DNA of 16,662 nt, taken from an uncultured Christensenellaceae bacterium. Lineage in GTDB: Bacteria > Bacillota > Clostridia > Christensenellales > Borkfalkiaceae. The notes under the pieces are model-generated. The model saw only the letters and a program-made list of their open reading frames with translations, ran no database searches and was not told the origin of the DNA. The stretch spans positions 1 through 16,662 of the forward strand of contig CAJUNJ010000025.1 of assembly GCA_910587825.1 (NCBI GenBank), given 5' to 3'. Below are positions 6,541 through 13,670 of this stretch, piece after piece; the stretch's first letter is position 1; every line of letters begins with the position of its first letter. The position numbers were made by a program, and so were the translations under genes.

Positions 6541-8055
6541 TTATAATATTTCCAGATTTTTATGGAAGGATTTTTTAAACTCCGAACAAGCCGTCATTGC
6601 GTCGCGTATTTCAAGGGCGGCGTCCCCGTCCACTTCGGTTTTCATAATTACGGAATCGCCGAGAATATCGCAGTTAATCGATTTTATGGTGCCGGACATA
6701 GACCTGTCCAGACTTTCGGCAATGCGGAGCATTACGCCCAACCTTCTTACGATTTCTATATCGTCTTCGGAGAGTATATCTCTGTAACGCGCCCAGTCGT
6801 AATTATTTATATCTTCCTTTTTGTGACAGCAAGCGGTAAATGCGGCAAGAACCATATCCCTGTGCGACACGCCGTACAGATTGGCGTTTAAAATCATATA
6901 ACAACTGTGGCGCTGGTGATTGTAAAACTTGATGCGCTGACCGCAGTCGTGCAATGTGGCGGCAACTTTCAAAACTTTGAGATACTGTCTGGGGAACTTA
7001 TGCAGAACCCTCAACTGTTTGAATAGCTGTATACTTAAATTGACGACGTGTTCAACGTGCTTTTCGTCGCAACCGTAATACTTTACAAGCGTCGTAAGCG
7101 AATACGTAAGCACGTCCGAAATGGGCTTTTCTTCTGTAATGGGAAGCGCCTGATTGAACATTATGCCTTCCCTAAGCCCCGCGCCCGACATAATAAACCG
7201 GTCGAAATTGAAGAAAGTTACAAACGATTTGATTAACGCAAGCGCCGCGGGGAGAATATCCGCACGTTCCGACGACAGCCCCTTTATCTTCTTCTTTTTA
7301 TCGAGGTCGAGAACCTTTATCATATCGTAAACGGGCATAAAATCTTCGGCAAGCATAGTGTAGTTATGCACTGTGTCGAGAGGGTATTTATGCACCATTT
7401 TGCTTATTTTGAAGAGGTTTCTGAACGAACCGCCCACACCTATCATCTGCACTTCGGGGTCGACTTCGTTTATCCATTCAATCTGTTTAAGCTGTTCGGT
7501 AAAAAATTCTTCTATCTTCAACGCCTGTTCTTCGGGCTTTAAACCGTCTTCCGAGAAAAGCCCCGTAAGCGTAACCGCACCGAATGGCAAAGTTGCGTGG
7601 TTGATTATATTTCTTCTGTTGTAATAAACGATTTTGGTAGAACCGCCGCCGATTTCGAGAATAATCCCTTTGGGAACGTCCATCGTGTTAATAACGCCGC
7701 GGTACACGTAAACGGCTTCTTCCTCGGCTGTCAAAACGCGTATCTTGATGCCGCAGTTTGCCTGTATCTCGTCAAGGAAGCTGCGCTGGTTTTTCGCACG
7801 GCGAACAGCCGCGGTTGCAACGGCAATTATACGCGTTACCCCGCTTGCGTCGCAAAGCTTGCGGAACATCTTCAAAGTCTTAATGGTTTCCGCAACGCGC
7901 TGGGGCTTCAAAAACCCGTCGCGTTCCATATCCTGACCGAGCCGCACGCTCTCCTTCAACTCGTCAACCACCATAAAGTAGTTGTCTGCGAATAGATTTA
8001 CTATGACAAGTCTTGCCGAATTCGAGCCTAAATCTATAATGCCTATCTTTTCCAA
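6541..8055 (-). CDS. Ppx/GppA family phosphatase with C-terminal HD domain
   Basis: A 504-aa cytosolic enzyme of the exopolyphosphatase/guanosine pentaphosphatase family: releases phosphate from polyphosphate chains, and some members also act on pppGpp. ASKHA-fold N-terminal part: IDLGSNSARL (7-16), the TAEEEA segment with the catalytic Glu (109-114), GGGST phosphate loop (136-140), GVGGS (206-210) and SGAGLREG (290-297). The HD-type helical domain (about 310-500) has ATLHDCG (366-372) and a downstream HQRHS, matching the four-domain PPX architecture and its normal length. The start is TTG (8053-8055), fixed by AGGAG six bases upstream; the reading IIDLGSNS immediately after fits the family N-terminus. 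It has its own promoter and is followed by a hairpin, so it is likely a single-gene unit. Which substrate it prefers cannot be told. Confidence 0.92.
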   Translation of the reverse strand: MEKIGIIDLGSNSARLVIVNLFADNYFMVVDELKESVRLGQDMERDGFLKPQRVAETIKTLKMFRKLCDASGVTRIIAVATAAVRRAKNQRSFLDEIQANCGIKIRVLTAEEEAVYVYRGVINTMDVPKGIILEIGGGSTKIVYYNRRNIINHATLPFGAVTLTGLFSEDGLKPEEQALKIEEFFTEQLKQIEWINEVDPEVQMIGVGGSFRNLFKISKMVHKYPLDTVHNYTMLAEDFMPVYDMIKVLDLDKKKKIKGLSSERADILPAALALIKSFVTFFNFDRFIMSGAGLREGIMFNQALPITEEKPISDVLTYSLTTLVKYYGCDEKHVEHVVNLSIQLFKQLRVLHKFPRQYLKVLKVAATLHDCGQRIKFYNHQRHSCYMILNANLYGVSHRDMVLAAFTACCHKKEDINNYDWARYRDILSEDDIEIVRRLGVMLRIAESLDRSMSGTIKSINCDILGDSVIMKTEVDGDAALEIRDAMTACSEFKKSFHKNLEIL

Positions 8056-8068
8056 AACGTACTCCTAA

Positions 8069-8083
8069 GGCGCAGTCCGCGCC
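8069..8083 (-). promoter_or_regulatory. Hairpin in the 5' leader, next to the ribosome binding site
   Basis: A GC-rich 5-bp stem GGCGC/GCGCC with a 5-nt loop (8069-8083) ends two bases upstream of the AGGAG of the Ppx/GppA gene. It may hold the site open or affect initiation; no known riboswitch is recognised. Confidence 0.35.
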
Positions 8084-8122
8084 TGTGTTTCTACATACTG
8101 AGCAGTTACTCATATTTAGTCA

Positions 8123-8151
8123 ATTATAACATATTTATCGGAACTTGTACA
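8123..8151 (-). promoter_or_regulatory. Promoter of the Ppx/GppA gene
   Basis: Minus strand: perfect TATAAT (8123-8128) with an upstream TGT, making an extended -10, and a poor -35 TGTACA 17 nt away (8146-8151). Leader of about 60 nt. Confidence 0.55.
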
Positions 8152-8159
8152 TATTTTTT

Positions 8160-8184
8160 AAAAAACTTTGTGCAATTTGCACAA
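8160..8184 (-). terminator. Terminator of the folate operon
   Basis: Perfect inverted repeat TTGTGCAA-T-TTGCACAA (8168-8184 on plus), followed on the minus strand by AG then six T. It lies about 20 nt after the folB-folK stop. The same palindrome could serve as an operator, but the T run favours termination. Confidence 0.7.
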
Positions 8185-8205
8185 TAAAATTTTGTTAAAA
8201 AGCCA

Positions 8206-8970
8206 TTAATTCAAGTCTAAGCCAAGCTGTTTTAACGGAATTTTCACAAAATCACGGTTTTTGCAGTCGGGATGGGGAATTGTCAGCCTTTCGTCGCATA
8301 TTTTTTTATTGCCGAAAAGAATTATGTCTATATCGAGAGTTCTGTCCCCCCATCTCTCTTTACGCACCCTGCCGCACGCTTCTTCTATGCGGTGTATTTC
8401 GTCAAGAAGGTTATGCGGTGAAAGAAAAGTTTCAACAAGCGCGGCGCAGTTCAAAAACTCGTTTACCGCCGTTCCGCCGTAAGGTGGGGTTTTTATACTG
8501 TCCGACACCTTGACCACCCGCACCCCGCGGGTTTCGTCCAAAAGCTTTATTGCCTTATCCAGATAAGCCTGCCTGTCGCCCATACTCGAACCGAGCGACA
8601 GCCATACCCTTTCCCTGCGCATTCCGACGGTCACGCCGACGCTTGAAAATTTAAGGTTTACGGGCGCGCTCGGTTTGCTTACCGTAAGCTTTACCGCATT
8701 TACCCTGGGGAAATTTTCCATTACCGCAAACGCGCATTCGTACGCAAGCCTTTCTATTAAATTATATACTGTACCCCGCGTTATATTATCCAACAGTCTG
8801 CACACATCGGAATAGCTGACCGTAGCGTCAAGAACGTCGGTTTTGCCCGCTTCGTAAAAGTCGGTTTCGATATCTGCGTCGAACACAAAAGGCTGTGGAG
8901 CGACTTTTTCGAAGCCGTGCACGCCGTGGCAGGCGGTAATTTCAAGACCGCGAATTAATATTTCGTTCAT
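8206..8970 (-). CDS. folB-folK: Dihydroneopterin aldolase-HPPK fusion (FolB-FolK)
   Basis: A 254-aa bifunctional cytosolic folate enzyme. Residues 1-118 are FolB (EC 4.1.2.25), turning dihydroneopterin into 6-hydroxymethyl-dihydropterin: ACHGVHGFE with Glu21, LIERLA (71-76), and KLTVSKPSAPV with the catalytic Lys99. Residues about 121-254 are FolK (EC 2.7.6.3), which adds pyrophosphate from ATP: LSLGSSMGDR (124-133), TPPYGGTAVNEFLNCA, and the RWGDRTLDIDI loop (206-216) with the Mg-binding Asp pair, then IPHPD (231-235). There is no linker insertion; both lengths are normal. The ATG lies inside the end of folP (29-nt overlap) with GAGGA in folP about 5 nt upstream, so the two are coupled. It is the last gene of the fol operon and directly precedes the operon terminator. 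Its product is the substrate of FolP. Confidence 0.95.
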   Translation of the reverse strand: MNEILIRGLEITACHGVHGFEKVAPQPFVFDADIETDFYEAGKTDVLDATVSYSDVCRLLDNITRGTVYNLIERLAYECAFAVMENFPRVNAVKLTVSKPSAPVNLKFSSVGVTVGMRRERVWLSLGSSMGDRQAYLDKAIKLLDETRGVRVVKVSDSIKTPPYGGTAVNEFLNCAALVETFLSPHNLLDEIHRIEEACGRVRKERWGDRTLDIDIILFGNKKICDERLTIPHPDCKNRDFVKIPLKQLGLDLN

Positions 8971-9733
8971 ATTCTTCCTCTATCGCAAGGACGTTTTCCT
9001 TTACGTCGTGAACCCTTACGAACAGCACGCCCTGCCTTACGGCAAGTTTTGTGCTTTCAAGCGTCTTTTCAAGCCTGTCTTCGGGATTGCCGCCGAACAT
9101 AGATTTACGGCTTGTCCCCAAAAGCAGGGGATAGCCGAGCGTTGCCAGCCGCGAATAGCCGTTTAAAAGTTCGAAGTTCTGTTCCTTATTCTTTGCAAAG
9201 CCTATTCCCCCGTCAAGACATATCGCGTCCTTGCTTATTCCCGCGTCCAGCGCAACGGACACGCTTTTAGAAAGAAAACTTAAAATGCTTTCGAATATAT
9301 CGCCCGAAAGAAGGTTTGCGGCGTTATGCATAATACATACGGAAGCGCCGTGTTTAGCCACGGTCTGCGCCATATTTCCGCGCGTAAGCCCCCACACGTC
9401 GTTTATCATATCCGCGCCCGCGCCGAGCGCAAAGTCGGCGCATTCGGGGAAATAGGTATCGACGGATACGGGAATATCAAAGTTGTCCTTAATCAACCTT
9501 AAAGGGCGTTCGAGGCGCGAAATTTCGCATTGTGCGCCAACTTCCGTATAACCCGGGCGGGTTGACTGCGCACCTAAATCGATAACCGACGCGCCGTCGG
9601 TTATTGCCCTTTCAACCGTTTTTAATACGGTGTATTCGTCGTTACGGCTCATTTTCCAGAAGCTGTCGGGCGTGAGATTGACTATCGCCATAACGTAAGT
9701 TTTATTTTGAAAATTCGACTTGCCTATTCTCAT
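8942..9733 (-). CDS. folP: Dihydropteroate synthase
   Basis: A 263-aa TIM-barrel enzyme (EC 2.5.1.15) that condenses hydroxymethyl-dihydropterin pyrophosphate with p-aminobenzoate; the sulfonamide target. Motifs: MAIVNLTPDSF (15-25), GAQSTRPG (54-61), SVDTY (90-94), INDVWG (110-115), CIMHN (133-137), SRKSMFG (208-214) and RVHDV (240-244). One motif deviates: the usual LDPGIGFGK is LDGGIGFAK (173-181). The metal/pterin-binding Asn19 and Asp112 positions look intact, so activity is expected. Start ATG overlaps the folE stop by four bases (ATGA), and folB-folK begins within its end. It sits third in the folC-folE-folP-folBK operon, between the enzymes that make its pterin substrate and the ligase that uses its product after amination. 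Confidence 0.96.
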   Translation of the reverse strand: MRIGKSNFQNKTYVMAIVNLTPDSFWKMSRNDEYTVLKTVERAITDGASVIDLGAQSTRPGYTEVGAQCEISRLERPLRLIKDNFDIPVSVDTYFPECADFALGAGADMINDVWGLTRGNMAQTVAKHGASVCIMHNAANLLSGDIFESILSFLSKSVSVALDAGISKDAICLDGGIGFAKNKEQNFELLNGYSRLATLGYPLLLGTSRKSMFGGNPEDRLEKTLESTKLAVRQGVLFVRVHDVKENVLAIEEEYERNINSRS

Positions 9734-10275
9734 TTTATAAGAGCGAGAGCCTCCCTCTTTTTATCTTCGGGAAAATCGCCCGCAACGCTGTAAGAAAGCG
9801 TTTTGCTTCCCGCCTTTTTTATTCCGCGGCAGGTCATACAGGTATGTTCGGCTTCACACACCACCATTACCCCCTTGGGGGCAAGACAACGCATAATTTC
9901 CTGCGCTATCTGGCAAGTAAGCCTCTCCTGTAATTGAAGACGTTTGGAAAAAACTTCTACTGTACGGGCGAGCTTGGAAAGCCCGACAACCCTGCCGTCG
10001 GGAATATATGCAATAGCTATTTTGCCGAAAAACGGCATTAAATGATGTTCGCACGTTGAAGAGAAAGCGATATCCTTTTCTATGACCATATCGCCGCTGA
10101 CACAAGCGAAAGTTTTGGAAAGATGTTCTTCCGCCGTCGCTCCTTCACCCGAAATAAATTCCGCAAAGGCGTCGGCTACCCTGCGCGGAGTGTCTTTAAG
10201 GCCTTCGCGCCCGACGTCCTCTCCAAGCGCTTCCAAAAGGTTTTCCACCGCCTTTATTGCCTTTTCTCTATCCAT
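9730..10275 (-). CDS. folE: GTP cyclohydrolase I
   Basis: A 181-aa cytosolic, zinc-dependent, homodecameric enzyme (EC 3.5.4.16) converting GTP to 7,8-dihydroneopterin triphosphate, the first step of folate synthesis. Normal length for short bacterial forms. Seen: GLKDTPRRVADAF (25-37), STCEHHLMPFFG with zinc ligands Cys75 and His78 (73-84), GLSKLARTVEVFS (98-110), RLQLQERLT (112-120), and EAEHTCMTCRG with the third ligand Cys146. The ATG lies 22 nt inside the end of folC, so the genes overlap and are probably coupled. No riboswitch is seen upstream; expression should follow the folC promoter. The gene for removing the triphosphate is not in the window. Confidence 0.97.
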   Translation of the reverse strand: MDREKAIKAVENLLEALGEDVGREGLKDTPRRVADAFAEFISGEGATAEEHLSKTFACVSGDMVIEKDIAFSSTCEHHLMPFFGKIAIAYIPDGRVVGLSKLARTVEVFSKRLQLQERLTCQIAQEIMRCLAPKGVMVVCEAEHTCMTCRGIKKAGSKTLSYSVAGDFPEDKKREALALIK

Positions 10276-11423
10276 TCCTTAGCCTCCTTCAACAGCGTGA
10301 ACGAACCGCACACCGCAACCGTACGCGCGTCCGCCATACAAAGCGCATCACACACGCCGCCCGCCGTTTGCGTTTCGGTGAAATATTTTTTACATACTTT
10401 TTCTATATCTTTAAGCGCAAGCGCGCGCGGACTTTTGCACTCTACGGCAATAATGCCGTCCGCCGTACCCGCAAGCATTTTCAAATTGCCGTCGGAGTCC
10501 TTATCTGAAAGACAGCCGTAAATTATAATCTTTTTGCCTGCGGTACTTTCAAGCATTCGCCTTAACTGTACGAACGCGGCGGGATTGTGCGCCCCGTCGA
10601 GAATATAGTCCGTATCTCCGCAACGCATACACTCTACCCTTCCACACGGGCGGGCGTTTTTAATTCCGTCGTAAATATGCCTTTCGTCTATGCCGAGCAG
10701 GCGAGCGCCTTCGATAGCCGTTGCCGCATTGTAGGGCTGTAATTCCCCCGGTGCGGATAGCGTAAAAGCCTTGCCCTTGTAAATAAATCCGCCGTCTTTA
10801 CATATTACGCCGTCGGCAAACGTCACGCCGACGCTTCCGAAATATCCGCGGGCTTCTTCGCACTGGTATGCGTTGACTATAACGGGACAGTCCCTGATTA
10901 TTCCCGCTTTCTGTGCGCAAATCTCTTTAATTGTACCGCCGAGATACGCCGTGTGTTCAAGAAAAACGGAAGTAATTACGGCAAGGCGCTTACGGCTTAT
11001 TGCGTTTGTCGCGTCGGTAAGCCCGCCCATACCGCATTCGATAACGGCATATCGGCAGTTTTCGCACGCGAAGGCGTAAATTATTCCCGCCGTCTGCACT
11101 TCGAACGGCGTAGGGTTTAAATCCTTTGAAATTTCCACTGCCTGCGAAAAATACTTTTCGCGTACAACAGCGTCAAGCTCTTTACCGTCGATGCGGAATT
11201 GGTCGCCGTAGCGGTAGACTGCCGGCGACGTGAACGTCCCTGTCTTTAAGCCTGCGGAAACCAGTACCGAAGTAAAAAATTCCGCGGTGGATCCCTTTCC
11301 GTTTGTCCCCGCTATATGAATTATTTCAAGCTTTTTATCGGGACTGCCAAGCCTGTCAAGTATTTCGCGCGTTACCGCCGTACCAAAGCGCATAACATTT
11401 TCATTAAAATCAAAACCGCTCAT
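10254..11423 (-). CDS. folC: Folylpolyglutamate synthase / dihydrofolate synthase
   Basis: A 389-aa cytosolic Mur-ligase-family enzyme (EC 6.3.2.12/6.3.2.17) that ligates glutamate to dihydropteroate and extends the polyglutamate tail. Seen: P-loop HIAGTNGKGST (36-46), MGGLTDATNAI-type Mg/ATP segment, LEHTAYLGGTIKEI, KAGIIRD, and ILDGAHNPAAF in the C-terminal domain. Start: the frame is open to a TTG at 11465, but that TTG is the -35 box of a strong promoter whose -10 lies inside the longer frame, so the ATG at 11423 (MSGFDFNENV) is chosen. The length before the P-loop then fits the family. No ribosome binding site precedes it. First gene of the fol operon; its end overlaps folE by 22 nt. Confidence 0.93.
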   Translation of the reverse strand: MSGFDFNENVMRFGTAVTREILDRLGSPDKKLEIIHIAGTNGKGSTAEFFTSVLVSAGLKTGTFTSPAVYRYGDQFRIDGKELDAVVREKYFSQAVEISKDLNPTPFEVQTAGIIYAFACENCRYAVIECGMGGLTDATNAISRKRLAVITSVFLEHTAYLGGTIKEICAQKAGIIRDCPVIVNAYQCEEARGYFGSVGVTFADGVICKDGGFIYKGKAFTLSAPGELQPYNAATAIEGARLLGIDERHIYDGIKNARPCGRVECMRCGDTDYILDGAHNPAAFVQLRRMLESTAGKKIIIYGCLSDKDSDGNLKMLAGTADGIIAVECKSPRALALKDIEKVCKKYFTETQTAGGVCDALCMADARTVAVCGSFTLLKEAKEWIEKRQ

Positions 11424-11436
11424 TTTCAGTTGTAAT

Positions 11437-11465
11437 ATTATAGCACACGGACGGAGGATAATCAA
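11437..11465 (-). promoter_or_regulatory. Promoter of the folate operon, giving a near-leaderless mRNA
   Basis: Minus strand: -35 TTGATT (11460-11465), 17-nt spacer, perfect -10 TATAAT (11437-11442). The predicted transcription start near 11430 is only about 7 nt before the folC ATG, leaving no space for a ribosome binding site. Confidence 0.75.
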
Positions 11466-11499
11466 GAATATTGAAAATAATTTTGAACAAACTTATATT

Positions 11500-12174
11500 A
11501 TGGCTCTGATTTTCATACGTACTGTAATTATATTTATAACTTTACTTATCATAATGCGTCTTATGGGCAAAAGTCAGGTCGGAGAAATGCAACCGTTCGA
11601 GTTTGTCATATCGCTGTTGATAGCCGAACTTGCCTGTATACCGATGGCGGATTCATCCATACCTCTGCTTTACGGCATAGTGGCGATAATCGCAATTTTC
11701 GTAATGCACCAGATAGTCGTCATTTTGGATTTGCTGTTCAAGCCCGTCAAAACGGTTATATGCGGAAAACCTTCGGTAGTAATAAACAAGAACGGTATAG
11801 ACGAATTTCAACTGAGAAAGAACAATCTTGACGTAAGCGACCTTATAGAAAGTATGCGCGGGGCGGGATATTTCAGTCTTGACGACGTTTATTACGGGCT
11901 TTACGAAGCAAACGGAAGCTTTTCGGCGTTGGAAAACCCGGATAAATCTTCGTCCTCTCTTTCGCTTCTGCTTATCGAAAGCGGAAAAGCAGACAAAAAA
12001 AACCTAACCGCGTGCGGTATCGGACAGGCGGAGCTTGATAAATTTCTAAAAAAACAGAACGCCAAGCTTAAACAGGTTGTTGTTATGACAGTAAACGGCG
12101 ACGGCAGGGTTTACTTCCAGAAGCGCGGCGAGAAATACAAAATACTTAATATGGAGGTGCGCGGGAAATGGTAA
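11500..12174 (+). CDS. DUF421 family membrane protein (YetF/YcaP-like)
   Basis: A 224-aa integral membrane protein of the DUF421 (YetF/YcaP/YdfS) family. Three hydrophobic helices: about 3-20, 32-49 and 55-77. They are followed by a cytosolic-type domain with GKPSVVINKNGI (89-100) and the LDVSDLIESMRGAGY...YGLYEANG core (110-139), then a basic C-terminal tail. B. subtilis members are spore-associated or of unknown function; no catalytic role is established. The MRLMGKSQVGEMQPFEFV segment (19-36) after the first helix is a family signature, which supports the ATG at 11500 even though no ribosome binding site precedes it. Its stop overlaps the next gene by 7 nt. The DUF421-DUF4363 pairing is common in Clostridia and suggests the two products act together at the membrane. 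Divergent from folC. Confidence 0.88.
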   Translation: MALIFIRTVIIFITLLIIMRLMGKSQVGEMQPFEFVISLLIAELACIPMADSSIPLLYGIVAIIAIFVMHQIVVILDLLFKPVKTVICGKPSVVINKNGIDEFQLRKNNLDVSDLIESMRGAGYFSLDDVYYGLYEANGSFSALENPDKSSSSLSLLLIESGKADKKNLTACGIGQAELDKFLKKQNAKLKQVVVMTVNGDGRVYFQKRGEKYKILNMEVRGKW

Positions 12175-12545
12175 AGTCGATAATTTATACACTTACCGCT
12201 CTTGCGCTTTGCGTCGGGCTTTTTATCGGAGTCGAAATTTATCTCGGAAAACAGTTTGACGAATTTCACACCGCGGTTGAAACGCTATACAAAAAAGTAG
12301 AAGACCGCACGGCTAACCGCGAAGACGGGTTTGCCGTGCGTGAAATGTGGACGGAAAAGAAAAGCAAACTGCATATCTTCGTTCCGCATAACGATATTTC
12401 TTATATCGACTACTGGCTGAACGAAGCATGCGGTTTTATTTACTGCGAAAATTACGATTTGGCGTTGGGCAACCTTGAAGTTTTGAAGGAAATATCCAAA
12501 AATCTGCCCGGCGGATACAACCTTAAAGTGGAAAATATTTTCTGA
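12168..12545 (+). CDS. DUF4363 family protein
   Basis: A 125-aa protein with a single N-terminal hydrophobic helix (about 5-25: YTLTALALCVGLFIGVEIYL), likely a membrane anchor, and an extracytoplasmic helical remainder with FHTAVETLYKKVEDR, MWTEKKSKLHIFVPHNDISYID and LEVLKEISKNLP. This is the layout of the DUF4363 family, usually found directly behind DUF421. Start ATG has GGAGGTG about 8 nt upstream, inside the end of the DUF421 gene, giving a 7-nt overlap and likely coupling. Function unknown; a partner subunit of the DUF421 protein is the best inference. The next gene converges from the other strand, with only six bases between stops and no hairpin there. Confidence 0.82.
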   Translation: MVKSIIYTLTALALCVGLFIGVEIYLGKQFDEFHTAVETLYKKVEDRTANREDGFAVREMWTEKKSKLHIFVPHNDISYIDYWLNEACGFIYCENYDLALGNLEVLKEISKNLPGGYNLKVENIF

Positions 12546-12551
12546 GAAAAA

Positions 12552-12887
12552 TTATTCGTACTCGTCGTAACTGCGCCTGTCGGGCGGGTACGGCGGGCAA
12601 GGCGGCGGGCAGTTGTCGGACGGACGTTTTTTGGGTGGCTTAGGCGGACATTTTTCGCCGTTGTCGGTCTTGACAAGGACGGCGTCTTCGCCAATTTTGA
12701 CTATACAGCTTACGGGAATAAACATATCCTGATGCATAAACCTGAATCCGCGCCCACCCGTAACCGTTATGCCCGTAAGCTTGTTTTCGGGCCAGACGTA
12801 AGTCACGTCGCACACCCTGCCCAAGTTTTTGCCGTCGTTAAGGTTGATAACGTCCTTTTGTTTGAGTTGAGAAAAAGTAAATTCCAT
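12552..12887 (-). CDS. YlmC/YmxH-family PRC-barrel protein with Pro/Cys-rich tail
   Basis: A 111-aa protein. Residues 1-75 match the YlmC/YmxH PRC-barrel family: FSQLKQKDVINLNDGKNLGRVCDV, a GFRFM segment, and DMFIPVSCIVKIGEDAVLV. Members are sporulation-associated in Bacillus and clostridia, of uncertain function. Residues 79-111 form a low-complexity tail with 12 prolines and 3 cysteines (runs such as CPPKPPKK and CPPPCPPYPP) ending in acidic and tyrosine residues; the core family ends near 80, so the tail is an addition. Start ATG lacks a clear ribosome binding site; its N-terminus fits the family. It is a lone gene: a strong hairpin separates it from cvpA, and the DUF4363 gene converges on it. 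Confidence 0.85.
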   Translation of the reverse strand: MEFTFSQLKQKDVINLNDGKNLGRVCDVTYVWPENKLTGITVTGGRGFRFMHQDMFIPVSCIVKIGEDAVLVKTDNGEKCPPKPPKKRPSDNCPPPCPPYPPDRRSYDEYE

Positions 12888-12921
12888 ACGCGTTTTTTCG
12901 ACAAATATTTTGTAATAATAT

Positions 12922-12954
12922 ATGCGGCAGGCAACTATAAATTGCCTGCCGCAT
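12922..12954 (-). terminator. Strong hairpin downstream of cvpA
   Basis: A perfect 13-bp stem ATGCGGCAGGCAA/TTGCCTGCCGCAT with a 7-nt loop. On the minus strand it is followed by ATATTATTAC rather than a clean T run, so termination is likely but not textbook. It starts 15 nt after the cvpA stop and is 35 nt upstream of the YlmC-like gene. Confidence 0.6.
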
Positions 12955-12969
12955 TAAATTTAATTTTAT

Positions 12970-13569
12970 TTATACCGCCGGAGTCATCTCTACGGGTATT
13001 CTGATTTCTATTCTGAAAAGCACTTCCAGAATTTCAATCAACGGGTTGTTTTCATAGAACCAGTCGAGTTTGAGCTTACTGCCGGAAAGCATTTCAATAA
13101 AGTTTGCTTCCGCCGTTCCGCCTATCATACAGACTATCTGGAACACAAGCATAACCGTAAGAACAAGCGCTGCGAGAAATATAACCATACCGAAAAACCT
13201 GTTTATTATTTTTACGAATACGTTTTCTATCTCAAACGCCCTGGATATAATGTGAACGATAATTATGCGTACTACCTGAACGATTATGAACAGCGCAACA
13301 TAGTATACAATTATATCTATTCTTATCGCAAGCAATACGTCGCAGAACGTGTTCTTATCCGTCAGCGCGGTTACCAGCATACCCAAAAGGTTCTGCACGA
13401 AATCGAATTTGATTATCAATCCGCCGAGAAAGTAACAGAATATTACCGATATTATAAAACCGAAAATTCCCTTAGTAAAAAAGCGTAAACCCCGTCCGAA
13501 ACCGAGAAGCAAGCCAAGTACGGCGAATAACAGTATTAAACCGAGCGCTACCCAATCCGCAATTAACAT
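12970..13569 (-). CDS. CvpA family membrane protein
   Basis: A 199-aa integral membrane protein of the CvpA (colicin V production) family, inner-membrane proteins whose role in Firmicutes is unclear, with links to envelope homeostasis and division. Four hydrophobic segments: about 5-23, 33-55, 80-108 and 122-150. The N-terminal ADWVALGLILLFAVLGLLLGFGRGL block with the G-x-x-x-G-F-x-R-G pattern is the family hallmark. The last 50 residues are amphipathic and longer than a minimal CvpA, with an EVLFRIEIRIP end. Start ATG is preceded by GGAGG at 13577-13581, 7 nt away. Single-gene unit: terminators lie on both sides (13671-13702 upstream, 12922-12954 downstream). Not adjacent to purF or mutS2 here. 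Confidence 0.82.
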   Translation of the reverse strand: MLIADWVALGLILLFAVLGLLLGFGRGLRFFTKGIFGFIISVIFCYFLGGLIIKFDFVQNLLGMLVTALTDKNTFCDVLLAIRIDIIVYYVALFIIVQVVRIIIVHIISRAFEIENVFVKIINRFFGMVIFLAALVLTVMLVFQIVCMIGGTAEANFIEMLSGSKLKLDWFYENNPLIEILEVLFRIEIRIPVEMTPAV

Positions 13570-13670
13570 ACGTCTTCCTCCTTGCCGTTTTTATTTTCAA
13601 CAGGTAAATTATTTGCCAGCCGATATTTAAAATATACGTTGAAAACAGGTTTTTTAATAAAAATTTACGC

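Noticed and set aside
8168..8184. TTGTGCAA/TTGCACAA palindrome as an operator
   Set aside because: The T run directly after it on the minus strand and its place after the fol operon fit a terminator better.
11424..11465. Longer folC beginning at TTG 11465
   Set aside because: That TTG is the -35 box of the folC promoter and the extra residues do not fit the family N-terminus.
11471..11499. TTGAAA-17-TATATT as the DUF421 promoter
   Set aside because: The transcript would begin after the ATG at 11500, and no later in-frame start suits the family.
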